Shown: piece by piece, positions 1-8,358 of the stretch
Numbering within the stretch: the stretch's first letter is position 1
How the letters are laid out: each line of letters begins with the position of its first letter
NCBI GenBank assembly: GCA_023429995.1
Contig: JAEZCE010000026.1
Coordinates: 1-64,000, forward strand
Source: Bacillota bacterium
GTDB taxonomy: Bacteria > Bacillota > UBA4882 > UBA8346
DNA length: 64,000 nucleotides
Reading direction: 5' to 3'
Made by a program: the position numbers and the translations under genes
The notes under the pieces: model-generated
The model's database searches: none
What the model saw: only the letters and a program-made list of their open reading frames with translations
Told to the model about the DNA's origin: nothing

Positions 1-5
1 AACTT

Positions 6-50
6 CCCCTCCCTTTAGCGTAAATTGCGTCCGGCAGTCAAAGGGAGGGG
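6..50. repeat. 11 bp inverted repeat (stem-loop)
   Basis: Arms CCCCTCCCTTT (6-16) and AAAGGGAGGGG (40-50) pair perfectly around a 23 bp loop. There is no T tract, so it is not an obvious terminator. It may belong to a gene left of the window or be a dispersed palindrome. Confidence 0.5.
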
Positions 51-144
51 AGAAGCAAACTGCTAGCTACCGGCATTTAAGTAACTGGAGGGGAGAGTTG
101 ACACGCTAGCAAGATAAAAGTTTGAAATCCCCGACTCATAGACT

Positions 145-171
145 CGCCTTCCTAAAGAAGGCGTCTTTTCC
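145..171 (+). terminator. rho-independent terminator-like hairpin
   Basis: CGCCTTC (145-151) and GAAGGCG (157-163) form a 7 bp stem with a 5 nt loop, followed by TCTTTTCC. It probably ends transcription from a gene outside the window, before the CoA ligase. Confidence 0.5.
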
Positions 172-267
172 TTCCCCCTTTTTGGGTAGGATTTTCAACT
201 TATTTGGCGAATTCATCCTGGAAACAAATTTTGTAGCACGGTAGATAAGGATAAGGGAGGAGTTTTT

Positions 268-1548
268 TTGTATTGGGAAAAAGAGTGGGAGACGATTGAA
301 CGTGGGCGGTTGCAGGAATTTCAACTACGAATGGTAAATGCGTCCATCGAACGGGCGCGCAATGCGGAGTTTTACAAAGCATTCAATTTAAAGCCGGTTC
401 AGTCTTTGAAAGATATTACCGGCTTGCCGTTTACACATAAACAGGACTTACGGGACAGTTTTCCTTACGGATTTTTAACTGTCGGCCTGGACTCCATTGT
501 CCGGTTGCATTCCTCTTCGGGGACCACCGGCAATCCAACCGTAGTGTTTCATACCAATCAAGACATTGATATTTGGGCCAACCTGGTGGCCCGTTGCATG
601 TATATGACCGGAGTCCGGAAAAACGACGTTTTTCAAAACACCATGGGTTACGGGCTTTTTACCGGCGGCCTGGGCTTTCACTATGGGGCGGAGAAAATCG
701 GGGCGCTGACAATTCCCACCGGACCGGGTAACAGCAAGCGCCAGATTTGGTTTATGCAAAAGTTTGGAACCACGGTGGTCCATATTTTACCCAGTTATGC
801 GCTGCGGCTTTATTCCAATTTCGCCGAGCTTGATCTGGAGCCTAAAAAAGATCTCAAGCTCAAGATCGCCTTTATCGGTTCCGAACCGCATAGCGAAGGT
901 TTACGGAAACAGATTGAGGAGCTTTATGGAATGAAAGCCTACAACTCCTATGGATTGTCGGAAGTTTGCGGCCCGGGAGTGGCTTTTGAGTGTCCTCATC
1001 AGAGCGGGATGCATATTTGGGAGGATTATTTTTATGTGGAAGTCATTGATCCCAAAACCGGCGAAGTCTTACCCGACGGTGAGGAAGGTGAGCTGGTGTT
1101 AACCACTTTACGGAGAGAGGCGATGCCGGTAATCCGCTACCGGACCGGCGACTTGACCCGGATCATACCGGGAACATGCCGGTGTGGACGGACCCACCGC
1201 CGCATCGACCGGATCAAAGGCCGGGCTGACGACATGCTGATTATCAATGGGGTCAACATCTTCCCGGTTCAAATTGAGCAGACCATTATGAAAATTCCCG
1301 GAGTCGGCCGTAATTATTTGATCGAGATCCATAAAGAAAACTATATGGATAAACTGATGGTAAAAATCGAAGTCGATAAAGAATTCTTTGAAGGAACCCT
1401 GTCAGGACTGACAGCGCTCCAGCATAAAATCATGGAAGAACTGAAAACCGATCTGGTGGTATCCCCGGTGGTGGAATTGGTAGAACCGGGTAGTCTGCCT
1501 GCAGCGGAAGGAAAAGCCAAACGTGTCTATGATTTGCGGGAAGAATAA
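268..1548 (+). CDS. paaK: phenylacetate--CoA ligase family protein
   Basis: This adenylate-forming enzyme couples an aryl or acyl acid to CoA using ATP, through an acyl-AMP intermediate, in the cytoplasm. The 426 residues are the usual length. Visible motifs are the AMP-binding loop SSSGTTGNPT (82-91), YGLSE (228-232), RTGD (292-295), a CRCGRTHRR stretch (304-312) and GRADDMLIINGVN (318-330), which leads into the mobile C-terminal domain. It starts with TTG at 268, placed by the ribosome site GGGAGGAG. An ACT-domain gene follows 17 bp downstream, a pairing common in anaerobic Bacillota and archaea, where the ligase is thought to activate aryl acids such as phenylacetate or indoleacetate. No other phenylacetate catabolic genes are nearby, so the true substrate is uncertain. 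Confidence 0.9.
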   Translation: MYWEKEWETIERGRLQEFQLRMVNASIERARNAEFYKAFNLKPVQSLKDITGLPFTHKQDLRDSFPYGFLTVGLDSIVRLHSSSGTTGNPTVVFHTNQDIDIWANLVARCMYMTGVRKNDVFQNTMGYGLFTGGLGFHYGAEKIGALTIPTGPGNSKRQIWFMQKFGTTVVHILPSYALRLYSNFAELDLEPKKDLKLKIAFIGSEPHSEGLRKQIEELYGMKAYNSYGLSEVCGPGVAFECPHQSGMHIWEDYFYVEVIDPKTGEVLPDGEEGELVLTTLRREAMPVIRYRTGDLTRIIPGTCRCGRTHRRIDRIKGRADDMLIINGVNIFPVQIEQTIMKIPGVGRNYLIEIHKENYMDKLMVKIEVDKEFFEGTLSGLTALQHKIMEELKTDLVVSPVVELVEPGSLPAAEGKAKRVYDLREE

Positions 1549-1565
1549 TTTGCGGAGGGATCAAG

Positions 1566-1994
1566 ATGGCCTTTCATTTATCAATCTTCGTTCAAAATAA
1601 GCCGGGTCAATTGGAGAAGATCACCAAGATTTTGGCAGACAACCAAATTAATTTAAAAGCTTTTTCCATGGCCAGCGCCGGTGATTTCGGCGTCGTCAAG
1701 GTGGTTGTCGGGGACATTGAGAAAGCGTATCTGTCTTTAAAACAGGAAAATATTACGGTATCGAAACGAAAAATTCTTATTGCCAAAGTGCCGGATCAAC
1801 CGGGCGGTTTGTATCATTTATTAAACATTTTGTCTTCCCATAAGATCAACATTGAGGATTGTTACGGCTTTGTGATTGAAAACCACCGTGAAGCGGCCGT
1901 AGTTGTTGAGGTTGAGAAATTCCCGCTAGCCGAGGATATTTTGAAATCCAGTGGCATTACGATTTTAACCGATCAGGACTTAAACCTGATCTAA
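1566..1994 (+). CDS. tandem ACT-domain protein
   Basis: The 142 residues form two consecutive ACT domains (about 3-66 and 71-138), each opening with a strand followed by PGQLEKIT or PGGLYHLL. ACT domains bind amino acids or similar small ligands and tune partner proteins. The gene begins 17 bp after the CoA ligase with ribosome site GGAGGGATCAAG, so the two are almost certainly co-transcribed. I infer that it senses an aromatic amino acid or its degradation product on behalf of the ligase. No catalytic domain is attached. Confidence 0.88.
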   Translation: MAFHLSIFVQNKPGQLEKITKILADNQINLKAFSMASAGDFGVVKVVVGDIEKAYLSLKQENITVSKRKILIAKVPDQPGGLYHLLNILSSHKINIEDCYGFVIENHREAAVVVEVEKFPLAEDILKSSGITILTDQDLNLI

Positions 1995-1996
1995 CC

Positions 1997-2914
1997 CTAA
2001 TACCAGAACTTTAAACCGCAGGTTGACAAGACGATGGGTTTCTGGGCGGCGCTAAAACCCAATTGGATGTATTTACGGATCGCAGTTGGGTTAAAAGCCG
2101 CTTTGTTTTGGGGAAAAGGTTTTTCCGGAGCAACAATCCGCAAAGGGATCCTTTTTTTAAGCGGAAAGTTCCGGCTGTCTTGATTGATGGCGTTGGCCAG
2201 TTGTAGATCCTTGGCGGCAATGGCATTCATTATAATGGCGATCATTTGGTTCAAATTTTTAAATGGCCCTTGATAGGGGACTTCGGGAAGGACCGGCTCT
2301 AAATTTGAATTTACCGGATAAGTTGTGATCACGACTATCTCATCGGGATCTTCATCAAAAACAGTTCCCAAGGGAGTGATGTCTCTTAACCCGCCATCAT
2401 ACCAGTGTTTCCCGTGAATCGGCACCCCGGGAAAATAAAACGGAATACTGGCGCTTGCCAAAACGTAGTGTAGGAAATCATTCCGTAGCTCAGGGAAGCG
2501 GGAATCGGCATAAAATAGTTCGCCGGTTTCCAAGGCCACCGTTGCAACTTTAACCACGGTTGCCGGGTCGAATAATAAGTTTAAATCGATATTTTTCTTT
2601 AATAACTGGCGTAATCCGGCCGGATTGTATAAGGACTGACCCCCGAAAGCTAAATTGATTAAACCCAAAGGATTTTTGCGGTAAACGGATTGAGAACCCC
2701 GAATATTAAGCCAAAGTTTCATCAACTGCCGGATCCGGATGCTCAATTCCTCATGATTGCGGGCCTGACCTAAAATGGCGGCGTTTAATGCGCCGATACT
2801 GGTTCCGAAAAAACATTGAAAATCAAAGCCCGCCTGGTTTACCAGATAATCGATTGCGCCAACTTCAAAAGCCCCTCTTTCACTACCTCCGGATAATACC
2901 AAGGCCCGTTTCAA
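1997..2914 (-). CDS. patatin-like phospholipase family protein
   Basis: This is a cytoplasmic serine lipid acyl hydrolase with a Ser-Asp dyad, of the RssA/patatin family. The glycine-rich oxyanion loop GGSERGAFEVGA is at 9-20, the nucleophile elbow GTSIGA has Ser39, and the DGG motif supplies Asp173. At 305 residues and without a signal peptide, it matches the bacterial single-domain type. It converges on the ACT gene with a 2 bp gap and stands alone on its strand. Substrate and regulation cannot be read from the sequence. Confidence 0.88.
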   Translation of the reverse strand: MKRALVLSGGSERGAFEVGAIDYLVNQAGFDFQCFFGTSIGALNAAILGQARNHEELSIRIRQLMKLWLNIRGSQSVYRKNPLGLINLAFGGQSLYNPAGLRQLLKKNIDLNLLFDPATVVKVATVALETGELFYADSRFPELRNDFLHYVLASASIPFYFPGVPIHGKHWYDGGLRDITPLGTVFDEDPDEIVVITTYPVNSNLEPVLPEVPYQGPFKNLNQMIAIIMNAIAAKDLQLANAINQDSRNFPLKKRIPLRIVAPEKPFPQNKAAFNPTAIRKYIQLGFSAAQKPIVLSTCGLKFWY

Positions 2915-3215
2915 ATGGCATCACTCTACTTTTACGTTTTTTTTCTCAGGTTTGGCAAGCGTTCTCATGAAACATTCGCAGGCATTTTGATCTGTGGGAA
3001 CCTCAGGGTTCTCGCATTTAGCATATTCAGGCTTATGGATATTGAATGGAGTCCTTTTGGATAGCCTTACCGAATGGATTCGGGTATCTCTAAATTATAT
3101 TAATGAAACGGAAGGGGGGTGAATGATTTTGCTACTTTGTCCTTCAAAGTTGTGACTGGAAAAGGAGGATCGGATTTGGTGAACAATACGGAAGGGAAGC
3201 ATCCCGATGGAATTT

Positions 3216-3373
3216 ATGAAGAAATATATCAACCAATACTGGAAGTTTTTTTGCCTTGGGTCGTCTTTTTAGTGATGGAAGCTTTTTGCGACCTGCTTCA
3301 GCCGACGATTATGTCCAAGATCGTCGATATCGGCGTCGCCCGGCTGTTTGTGATGGCGGAAATAACCCTTTGG
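3216..3373 (+). pseudogene. remnant of an ABC exporter N-terminus (frameshifted)
   Basis: From ATG 3216 one frame reads MKKYINQYWKFFCLGSSF and stops. The next frame continues with VMEAFCDLLQPTIMSKIVD, then IGVARL. Together these match the first transmembrane segment of type-I ABC multidrug exporters, which typically start MKKY..., then LExICDLLQPT(I/L)MSKIVDxGV. The open frame then ends at 3376, so only about 50 of some 570 residues remain. It looks like a decayed end of a deleted gene. An 85-codon frame covering 3119-3376 includes part of it, but its upstream half is unrecognised. Confidence 0.55.
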
Positions 3374-3406
3374 TAGAAAATCCCGAAAATTGGAGGCGGA
3401 CCCCGA

Positions 3407-3985
3407 ATGAATAAATACCAGGGCATGATGAAGTTTGTCAAAGAGCTGGAGAGGTTGAAAAACAACACCCGAACTGCTTGGACCAGTGAGGGAAGAACGG
3501 AGAGCGTCGCCGAACATTCTTGGCGGTTAGCCATGTTTGTCCTGGTTCTTGAGGACGACTTCCCGGATGTTGATGTAAACCGGGTCATTCGTCTGGGACT
3601 GGTTCATGACTTGGGTGAGGCGTATGAAGGGGATATTTCTGCTAAAATCCCAATTGACCCTGTGGAGAAGCTGAAGAAGGAAGAGGAAGCGCTCTCGAAA
3701 TTATTGGCGCCGCTTCCGGAAGATAACCGTCAAAAAATATTGGCATTATGCCGGGAATACAACCTGGGGGAGAGCCCGGAAGCGAAACTGGCCAAAGCCC
3801 TCGATAAAATGGAAACCATTATCCAGCACAACCAGGGCAGCAATCCCGGCGATTTTGATTATGAATTCAATCTTCAATATGGACAAGCCTATACAAATTT
3901 TCATCCGGCGATTCGCCGAATCCGGGAAATGATTGATGAGGAAACCCGGAATCGGATTCGAAAAGAAGAACAAGGCAATGCCTAG
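3407..3985 (+). CDS. HD-domain phosphohydrolase (YfbR-like)
   Basis: The 192-residue protein carries the metal-dependent HD fold of the YfbR/HDDC2 group, cytoplasmic hydrolases that dephosphorylate deoxynucleoside monophosphates in characterised members. Ligands are visible as H37 in VAEHSWR, H67-D68 in LVHDLGEA, and D133 in KALDKMET. Start ATG 3407 follows GGAGGCGGACCCCGA. The upstream neighbour is a broken ABC exporter piece and the downstream DNA is repeat-rich, so it is a single-gene unit. The nucleotidase assignment comes from family knowledge; the true substrate is unknown. Confidence 0.85.
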   Translation: MNKYQGMMKFVKELERLKNNTRTAWTSEGRTESVAEHSWRLAMFVLVLEDDFPDVDVNRVIRLGLVHDLGEAYEGDISAKIPIDPVEKLKKEEEALSKLLAPLPEDNRQKILALCREYNLGESPEAKLAKALDKMETIIQHNQGSNPGDFDYEFNLQYGQAYTNFHPAIRRIREMIDEETRNRIRKEEQGNA

Positions 3986-4003
3986 TTGGTTGAATATTAC
4001 TTT

Positions 4004-4034
4004 ATCTGATTATAAAGTTAATTCAGCAGATTAT
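4004..4034 (+). repeat. 31 bp dispersed repeat, copy 1
   Basis: These 31 bases recur without a mismatch, as the reverse complement, at 56480-56510. Here they lie just after the HD gene, beside the palindromic elements at 4090-4274. Both copies are open in the same frame (SDYKVNSADY), but neither lies in a recognisable gene at that point. Confidence 0.75.
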
Positions 4035-4089
4035 TTGGATGTAGTGAGCTATCAGCTATTATCTAGTGATTTAAATCAAAAGAATATCT

Positions 4090-4137
4090 CGCGCAGAGGC
4101 GTTGTCACCATGGTGACGCAGGCGCAGAGAAATGACG
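4090..4137 (+). repeat. REP-like palindromic element R1
   Basis: GCGCAGAGGCG, then the perfect palindrome GTCACCATGGTGAC (4104-4117 region), then GCAGGCGCAGAG. The outer CGCAGAGGCG/CGCAGAG words and the inner stem recur in R2 (4225-4274, opposite orientation) and, more diverged, at 62016-62062. It resembles non-coding repetitive extragenic palindromes. Confidence 0.6.
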
Positions 4138-4224
4138 AGTAGTGCTTTGGGACTATGTTTTCTGGCCTTTCATGAGTTGACAACCGATACCACCAAGTGC
4201 TAAAAAATATCTTGCAAAGCGCTT

Positions 4225-4274
4225 CTCGCACTCTGCGTCTGCAGCACCAAGAGGTGCTGACGCCTCTGCGGGGG
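4225..4274 (-). repeat. REP-like palindromic element R2
   Basis: CTCTGCGTCTGCAGCACC, the loop AAGA, then GGTGCTGACGCCTCTGCG. Reverse complemented it has the same order as R1: CGCAGAGGCG, an inner stem-loop, then CAGACGCAGAG. R1 and R2 therefore face each other about 90 bp apart. The 465 bp between 3986 and 4450 hold these repeats and no gene I can support. Confidence 0.6.
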
Positions 4275-4450
4275 AATAAATAGGCGGCTTGAGTTGGAAC
4301 CAAGCTGATTTATCTTTATAACCATGTTACTTTATTCGATTTGTGTTCGTCAGGATTAGCCAAAAAGTTTTCCAGCGTGCAATAAAAGCAATCCCCAATC
4401 CGTTATATAAGCAAAAGCAAATTTTTGCGGGTGAATGAAAGGAAGAAAAA

Positions 4451-5065
4451 ATGGGTTCACGCAGGCAGCTATATGAAATGCTTTATTATCGGGTCAATCA
4501 AGAGTCGGAATTGGGATGGTATTGTGAGAAAATGCCGCTGTTGCTTCAAAAAGCGGTTCAATCCCTGAAGGGCCGGGGAAAGGTTTTGGATATCGGTTGC
4601 GGAACCGGAGTTTATGCTGCATTAATGGCTAAACAGGGTTTACAAGTGACCGGAATCGATTTTGTAGCAACAGCGCTGGAGTTTGCGAAAATCAGGGCTG
4701 AAAAGCTCGGATTGAACATTCATTTCGTTCAGGCGGATGTGACGGAATGGAAAAATCATGAAAAATACGATTTGATTTTGGATTCGGGATGTCTCCAGGG
4801 TATCCGCGGCCCAAACCGGTTCCGCTATAAAGAGCAAATTTTACAATGGATGGCCGGGGACTCCAATTATGTTTTGGTCCATTTGGGAAAACGCCGCGCG
4901 TTCGACTTTTGCTTTCATCGTCTGGCAGGCCTCAGACCCCGAACCTACCAGGAAATTCAGGCATTTTTCAATCCCGAGTTACAACTGAAAGAGTTTTATG
5001 CCGGAGGGGTACAAAATCCTTTATTTCAATATTGGTTTGATAAGGGAATGAATCCATCCCTATGA
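4451..5065 (+). CDS. class I SAM-dependent methyltransferase
   Basis: The 204-residue cytoplasmic protein has the Rossmann-like SAM fold. Motif I is LDIGCGTGVYA (46-56) and the acidic residue ending strand 2 lies in VTGIDF. A VQADVTEW stretch corresponds to the adenine-contacting loop. Start ATG 4451 follows AAAGGAAGAAAAA. It is a lone gene between repeats and the aldo-keto reductase. The fold call is firm, but nothing identifies the methyl acceptor. Confidence 0.85.
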   Translation: MGSRRQLYEMLYYRVNQESELGWYCEKMPLLLQKAVQSLKGRGKVLDIGCGTGVYAALMAKQGLQVTGIDFVATALEFAKIRAEKLGLNIHFVQADVTEWKNHEKYDLILDSGCLQGIRGPNRFRYKEQILQWMAGDSNYVLVHLGKRRAFDFCFHRLAGLRPRTYQEIQAFFNPELQLKEFYAGGVQNPLFQYWFDKGMNPSL

Positions 5066-5169
5066 AAACGGCTTCTTTTTACGGTGCGCCCGCTTTATTT
5101 TACCCGATTGACTCCCTCACAGCACGCTCTCATCCATGGATTGATTGAAAGGTGGGTTGTATTTTGCTA

Positions 5170-5200
5170 TTGACTTAGAGTGTACTCTAAGAAATATACT
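5170..5200 (+). promoter_or_regulatory. MerR-type promoter with 19 bp spacer and palindromic operator
   Basis: The -35 TTGACT (5170-5175) and -10 TATACT (5195-5200) are separated by 19 bp, longer than the usual 17. The spacer is filled by an operator with arms CTTAGAGT and ACTCTAAG (5174-5191). This is the classic layout for MerR activators, which untwist a long spacer. Similar CTTAGAGT-type sites serve AdhR/NmlR-like aldehyde-responsive regulators. It lies 120 bp before the aldo-keto reductase; no merR gene is in the window. Confidence 0.75.
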
Positions 5201-5319
5201 GTATATAACTTCGAAATTATTGAGAGTGTATGTCTTATCATTGTTTTTTCGGTTCGGGCCGTTGGGTGATGCCGAGCGCTTAAAGTTCCCATTATTAATT
5301 ACCAATCAAAGGAGGAATC

Positions 5320-6477
5320 ATGATGTTATATCGGAAATTCGGAAAGACTGGTGAAATGGTTTCCATCTTGGGGTTTGGTTGTATGCGACTGCCGATCCTG
5401 GGAAACGATCCTTCGCAGATTGATGAGGAAAAGGCGGTTAAGATGATTCGGCACGCCATTGATGAGGGCGTAAATTATCTGGACACGGCTTACCCCTATC
5501 ATGGAACCGGCTTTGATCGCGGTGGCTTTAGTGAACTTTTGGTAGCGAAAGCCTTGAAAGACGGATACCGTGAGCGGGTCTATTTGGCAACCAAGCTTCC
5601 CAGCTGGTTGATTAAAAGCCGGGCCGATATGGAGAAGTATCTCAATGAACAATTGGATCGCTTACAGACGAAGAGCATTGACTTTTATTTGGTGCACGCA
5701 TTAAATAAGAGCGTTTGGCCTATATTAAAAGAAAACGGCATCGGTGAATTTTTAGATCAAGCCGTCAAGGATGGGCGGATTAAATATGCCGGGTTTTCTT
5801 TCCATGATCAGGCCGGGCTTTTTAAGGAGATCGTCGACTATTATGACTGGTCATTCTGTCAGATCCAATACAATTACCTGGATGAGAATTTTCAGGCAGG
5901 CAAGGAAGGATTGGAGTATGCGGCGGGAAAAGGTTTGGGCATGGTTATCATGGAACCGCTCCGTGGCGGTAATCTGGCGAATCTGCCTCGGGAAGCTCAA
6001 ATGATCTTAGATCGGGCCGAGGCGCAGTGGACTCCGGCCGAATGGGGGTTGCGGTGGGTATGGAACCACCCGCAAGTTTCGGTGGTCTTAAGCGGGATGA
6101 CCACCTTGGAGCAGGTGGAGGAAAATTTGAAAACAGCCGGGAAGGCAGAAGCTAATTCCTTAACCGCTAAAGAGTTGGAATTGATTGCCCAGGTCAAAAT
6201 GCTTTTTAAAGAGCGGATCAAGGTGAATTGCACGGCCTGTTCCTATTGTATGCCATGTCCGGTTGGTATCAATATTCCGACCTGTTTTGCAAATTATAAC
6301 GACTGCTATGTCTTTGACGCTAAAGAAGCAGCGACTCAAAGGTATCGGGGAGTTATTTCGAAAATAGCAGCGCCTGCCTCTAAGTGTGTGGAGTGCGGCC
6401 GTTGTGAAAGCCATTGCCCGCAAGGTATTTCAATTCGCGAGGAGTTAAAACGAGTCAAAGCTTTATTTGAAGACTAG
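5320..6477 (+). CDS. aldo/keto reductase with C-terminal 4Fe-4S domain
   Basis: The 385-residue enzyme has an N-terminal NADPH-dependent (beta/alpha)8 aldo-keto reductase domain (MLYRKFGKTGEMVSILGFG at the start; DTAYPYHG at the catalytic Asp/Tyr region; LVHALN around the catalytic His). The C-terminus is a ferredoxin-like module with CTACSYCMPCP starting at C304 and CVECGRCESHCP starting at C356. Such fusions are typical of anaerobes and probably accept electrons from ferredoxin or flavins. Start codons ATG 5320/5323 follow AAAGGAGGAATC. The MerR-type promoter upstream suggests induction by an aldehyde or other electrophile, which is inference. Confidence 0.9.
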   Translation: MMLYRKFGKTGEMVSILGFGCMRLPILGNDPSQIDEEKAVKMIRHAIDEGVNYLDTAYPYHGTGFDRGGFSELLVAKALKDGYRERVYLATKLPSWLIKSRADMEKYLNEQLDRLQTKSIDFYLVHALNKSVWPILKENGIGEFLDQAVKDGRIKYAGFSFHDQAGLFKEIVDYYDWSFCQIQYNYLDENFQAGKEGLEYAAGKGLGMVIMEPLRGGNLANLPREAQMILDRAEAQWTPAEWGLRWVWNHPQVSVVLSGMTTLEQVEENLKTAGKAEANSLTAKELELIAQVKMLFKERIKVNCTACSYCMPCPVGINIPTCFANYNDCYVFDAKEAATQRYRGVISKIAAPASKCVECGRCESHCPQGISIREELKRVKALFED

Positions 6478-6515
6478 GCGGATATTCATGACTGAAGAGT
6501 AAATTTAAGTATTCG

Positions 6516-6554
6516 AGGCATATTGAAAGCGTTCCTGCATCAATATGCCTTTTG
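6516..6554 (+). terminator. rho-independent terminator after aldo/keto reductase
   Basis: AGGCATATTGA (6516-6526) pairs perfectly with TCAATATGCCT (6540-6550) and is followed by TTTTG. It separates the reductase from larC. Confidence 0.75.
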
Positions 6555-6633
6555 TAGAGCAGGAACTTGAAGAAACTTAGCTAATTTAAACGGAAAGATT
6601 TGGATAGCAAACGGGTATGGGGAGAAAACAACG

Positions 6634-7926
6634 ATGAAAATATTATATTATGATTGCTTCTGTGGTATCAGCGGGGATATGAATTTAGGAGCGTTAGTGG
6701 ATTTGGGCGTCGACAGCCAGTACCTAATCGGCGAACTTTCCAAATTGGGGCTGTCATCGGAATATGAAATCAAGATTCAAAAAGCTCAAAAAATGGGGAT
6801 TTCCGGGACCCGGGTGGATGTCATTTTAAAGGCCGCCCAACACAGCCACGACCATCATGACCACGGGGAAACGGAACATCATCACCATCATCAAGAACAT
6901 CACGGTCCTGTCGAAGCCGAGGAATATCACGAACATCATCATCGTAACTTGCATGATATTGAAACAATTATTAATCAAAGCAGTTTGAGTCCAAAAGTAA
7001 AAAGCTCCAGCATGGATATGTTTATGAAAATAGCCCGGGCTGAAGCTAAGATTCACGGCAAACCTATCGAAGAAGTTCATTTTCATGAGGTCGGCGCTAC
7101 CGATTCCATTGTTGATATGGTTGGAGCCGCCATCGCCCTTGACTATTTAGGTGTCGAAAAAATTGTGGCTTCACCGGTTCAGGTTGGGGGAGGTTTTGTA
7201 AAGTGCGCTCACGGTTTATTCCCTGTTCCGGCGCCTGCCACAATGGAAATTTTACAGGGCGCCCCCATCAAGTCGGGACTGGTACAGTTTGAAACCACCA
7301 CACCGACGGGAGCGGCTATTTTGGCTTCCAATGTTGAAAAATTCACGAGTCAGATGAATTTTTCCGCCACCCATATCGGATATGGAATCGGCCATCGGGA
7401 TTTGGAAGTCCCCAACGTCTTGCGGGTATATTTGGGCCTGGAGGCTTCAAAAGGGGAAGAGAGCGAAACCCAATATATCCTGGAAACCAACATTGATGAT
7501 ATGAACCCTGAACTTTACAACTATGTTGAGGAAAGGTTGTTTGAAACAGGAGCGTTGGATGTTTTCCGAACCCCGATTATTATGAAAAAAGGAAGGTCTG
7601 CCATAAAGCTGAGCATACTGGTGAGCGCTGAGAAAACAGAGGCGGTTGAGGGCGCTCTTTTCCGGGAAACCACTTCCATTGGACTTCGTAAATATCCGGT
7701 GGGAAAAATTATGCTGCAGCGGGAAACCCTCACTCTGCCAACCCAATTCGGCAATATTCGGGTTAAAAAATCTTTTTACCAAGGGATGCCGGTCAAATAT
7801 AAGGCTGAGTATGAGGATTGCCGAAAAGCCGCGCTGGAAAATCATATTCCCATTCGTCAGGTTTACCGGGAAGTCGATCAGACCATGGAAAAACTCATGA
7901 CGGAAAATAACGTAAAATCGGAATAA
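6634..7926 (+). CDS. larC: nickel pincer cofactor biosynthesis protein LarC
   Basis: LarC is the CTP-dependent nickel insertase that completes the nickel-pincer nucleotide cofactor of lactate racemase and related LarA enzymes. The 430 residues open with YYDCFCGISGDMNLGALVDLG, typical of the family, and contain HFHEVGATDSIVDMVGA near residue 150 and ETNIDDMNPE near 288. A histidine-rich stretch spans about residues 70-107 and probably binds nickel. In Lactobacillus plantarum the full protein needs a programmed frameshift between LarC1 and LarC2; here it is one uninterrupted frame. No larA, larB or larE lies in the window. Confidence 0.93.
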   Translation: MKILYYDCFCGISGDMNLGALVDLGVDSQYLIGELSKLGLSSEYEIKIQKAQKMGISGTRVDVILKAAQHSHDHHDHGETEHHHHHQEHHGPVEAEEYHEHHHRNLHDIETIINQSSLSPKVKSSSMDMFMKIARAEAKIHGKPIEEVHFHEVGATDSIVDMVGAAIALDYLGVEKIVASPVQVGGGFVKCAHGLFPVPAPATMEILQGAPIKSGLVQFETTTPTGAAILASNVEKFTSQMNFSATHIGYGIGHRDLEVPNVLRVYLGLEASKGEESETQYILETNIDDMNPELYNYVEERLFETGALDVFRTPIIMKKGRSAIKLSILVSAEKTEAVEGALFRETTSIGLRKYPVGKIMLQRETLTLPTQFGNIRVKKSFYQGMPVKYKAEYEDCRKAALENHIPIRQVYREVDQTMEKLMTENNVKSE

Positions 7927-7935
7927 ACCCAGAAG

Positions 7936-8181
7936 TTATTGATGGACTTTGCTTAGTACCCAAATGGCTTGCTTGGTATAAAAATAGACTTCGTAGGTAA
8001 CATCCTCCAATTTGAGGTCGAAGTAAAATTTCACGTATTGTCCTTCAGGGGCGGTACGTGTGGCTTTGACTTCAAAACCCCGGTATTTTTGGCCTTGCCA
8101 TGAAAATAGCAGAGGCATGATGGTTCCGTCCATCTGAAAGGCTGCCAGCATTCCAATTTGTTCGTTCACTACGTTAATCAT
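7936..8181 (-). CDS. small conserved-looking protein of unknown function
   Basis: An 81-residue cytoplasmic protein without a signal peptide or membrane segment. It is rich in beta-type residues and aromatics (PLLFSWQGQKYRGFEV, VKFYFDLKLEDVTYEVYFY), suggesting a small all-beta fold. A clear ribosome site, AAAGGGGAGAT, precedes the ATG, which supports a real gene. It converges on larC with a 9 bp gap and is divergent from the AraC regulator. I do not recognise the family. Confidence 0.6.
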   Translation of the reverse strand: MINVVNEQIGMLAAFQMDGTIMPLLFSWQGQKYRGFEVKATRTAPEGQYVKFYFDLKLEDVTYEVYFYTKQAIWVLSKVHQ

Positions 8182-8358
8182 AGTATCTCCCCTTTACGCC
8201 TTTTTTACTATATCACAGAGAACCTTAAACCGCAAACGTAATCTGGTAAAATACCTTAAAAATCCGCAATTAAATCGTGAGATGGGTTTTACATAATATC
8301 TGTGGTATGATTGAGATATGCCGATTAATAAATAAAGAAAGATTTCAGGGAAACCGTT

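Noticed and set aside
98..118. TTGACA (98-103) as promoter of the CoA ligase
   Set aside because: No -10 box at suitable spacing; GATAAA is only 9 bp away.
3933..4142. A 69-codon plus-strand frame running out of the HD gene and through the 31 bp repeat
   Set aside because: It overlaps the HD gene end and spans repeat R1. There is no ribosome site and no family; it looks like open repeat DNA.
6826..7086. Minus-strand frame opposite larC with many Met and His/Val residues
   Set aside because: It is the shadow of the His-rich coding segment of larC.
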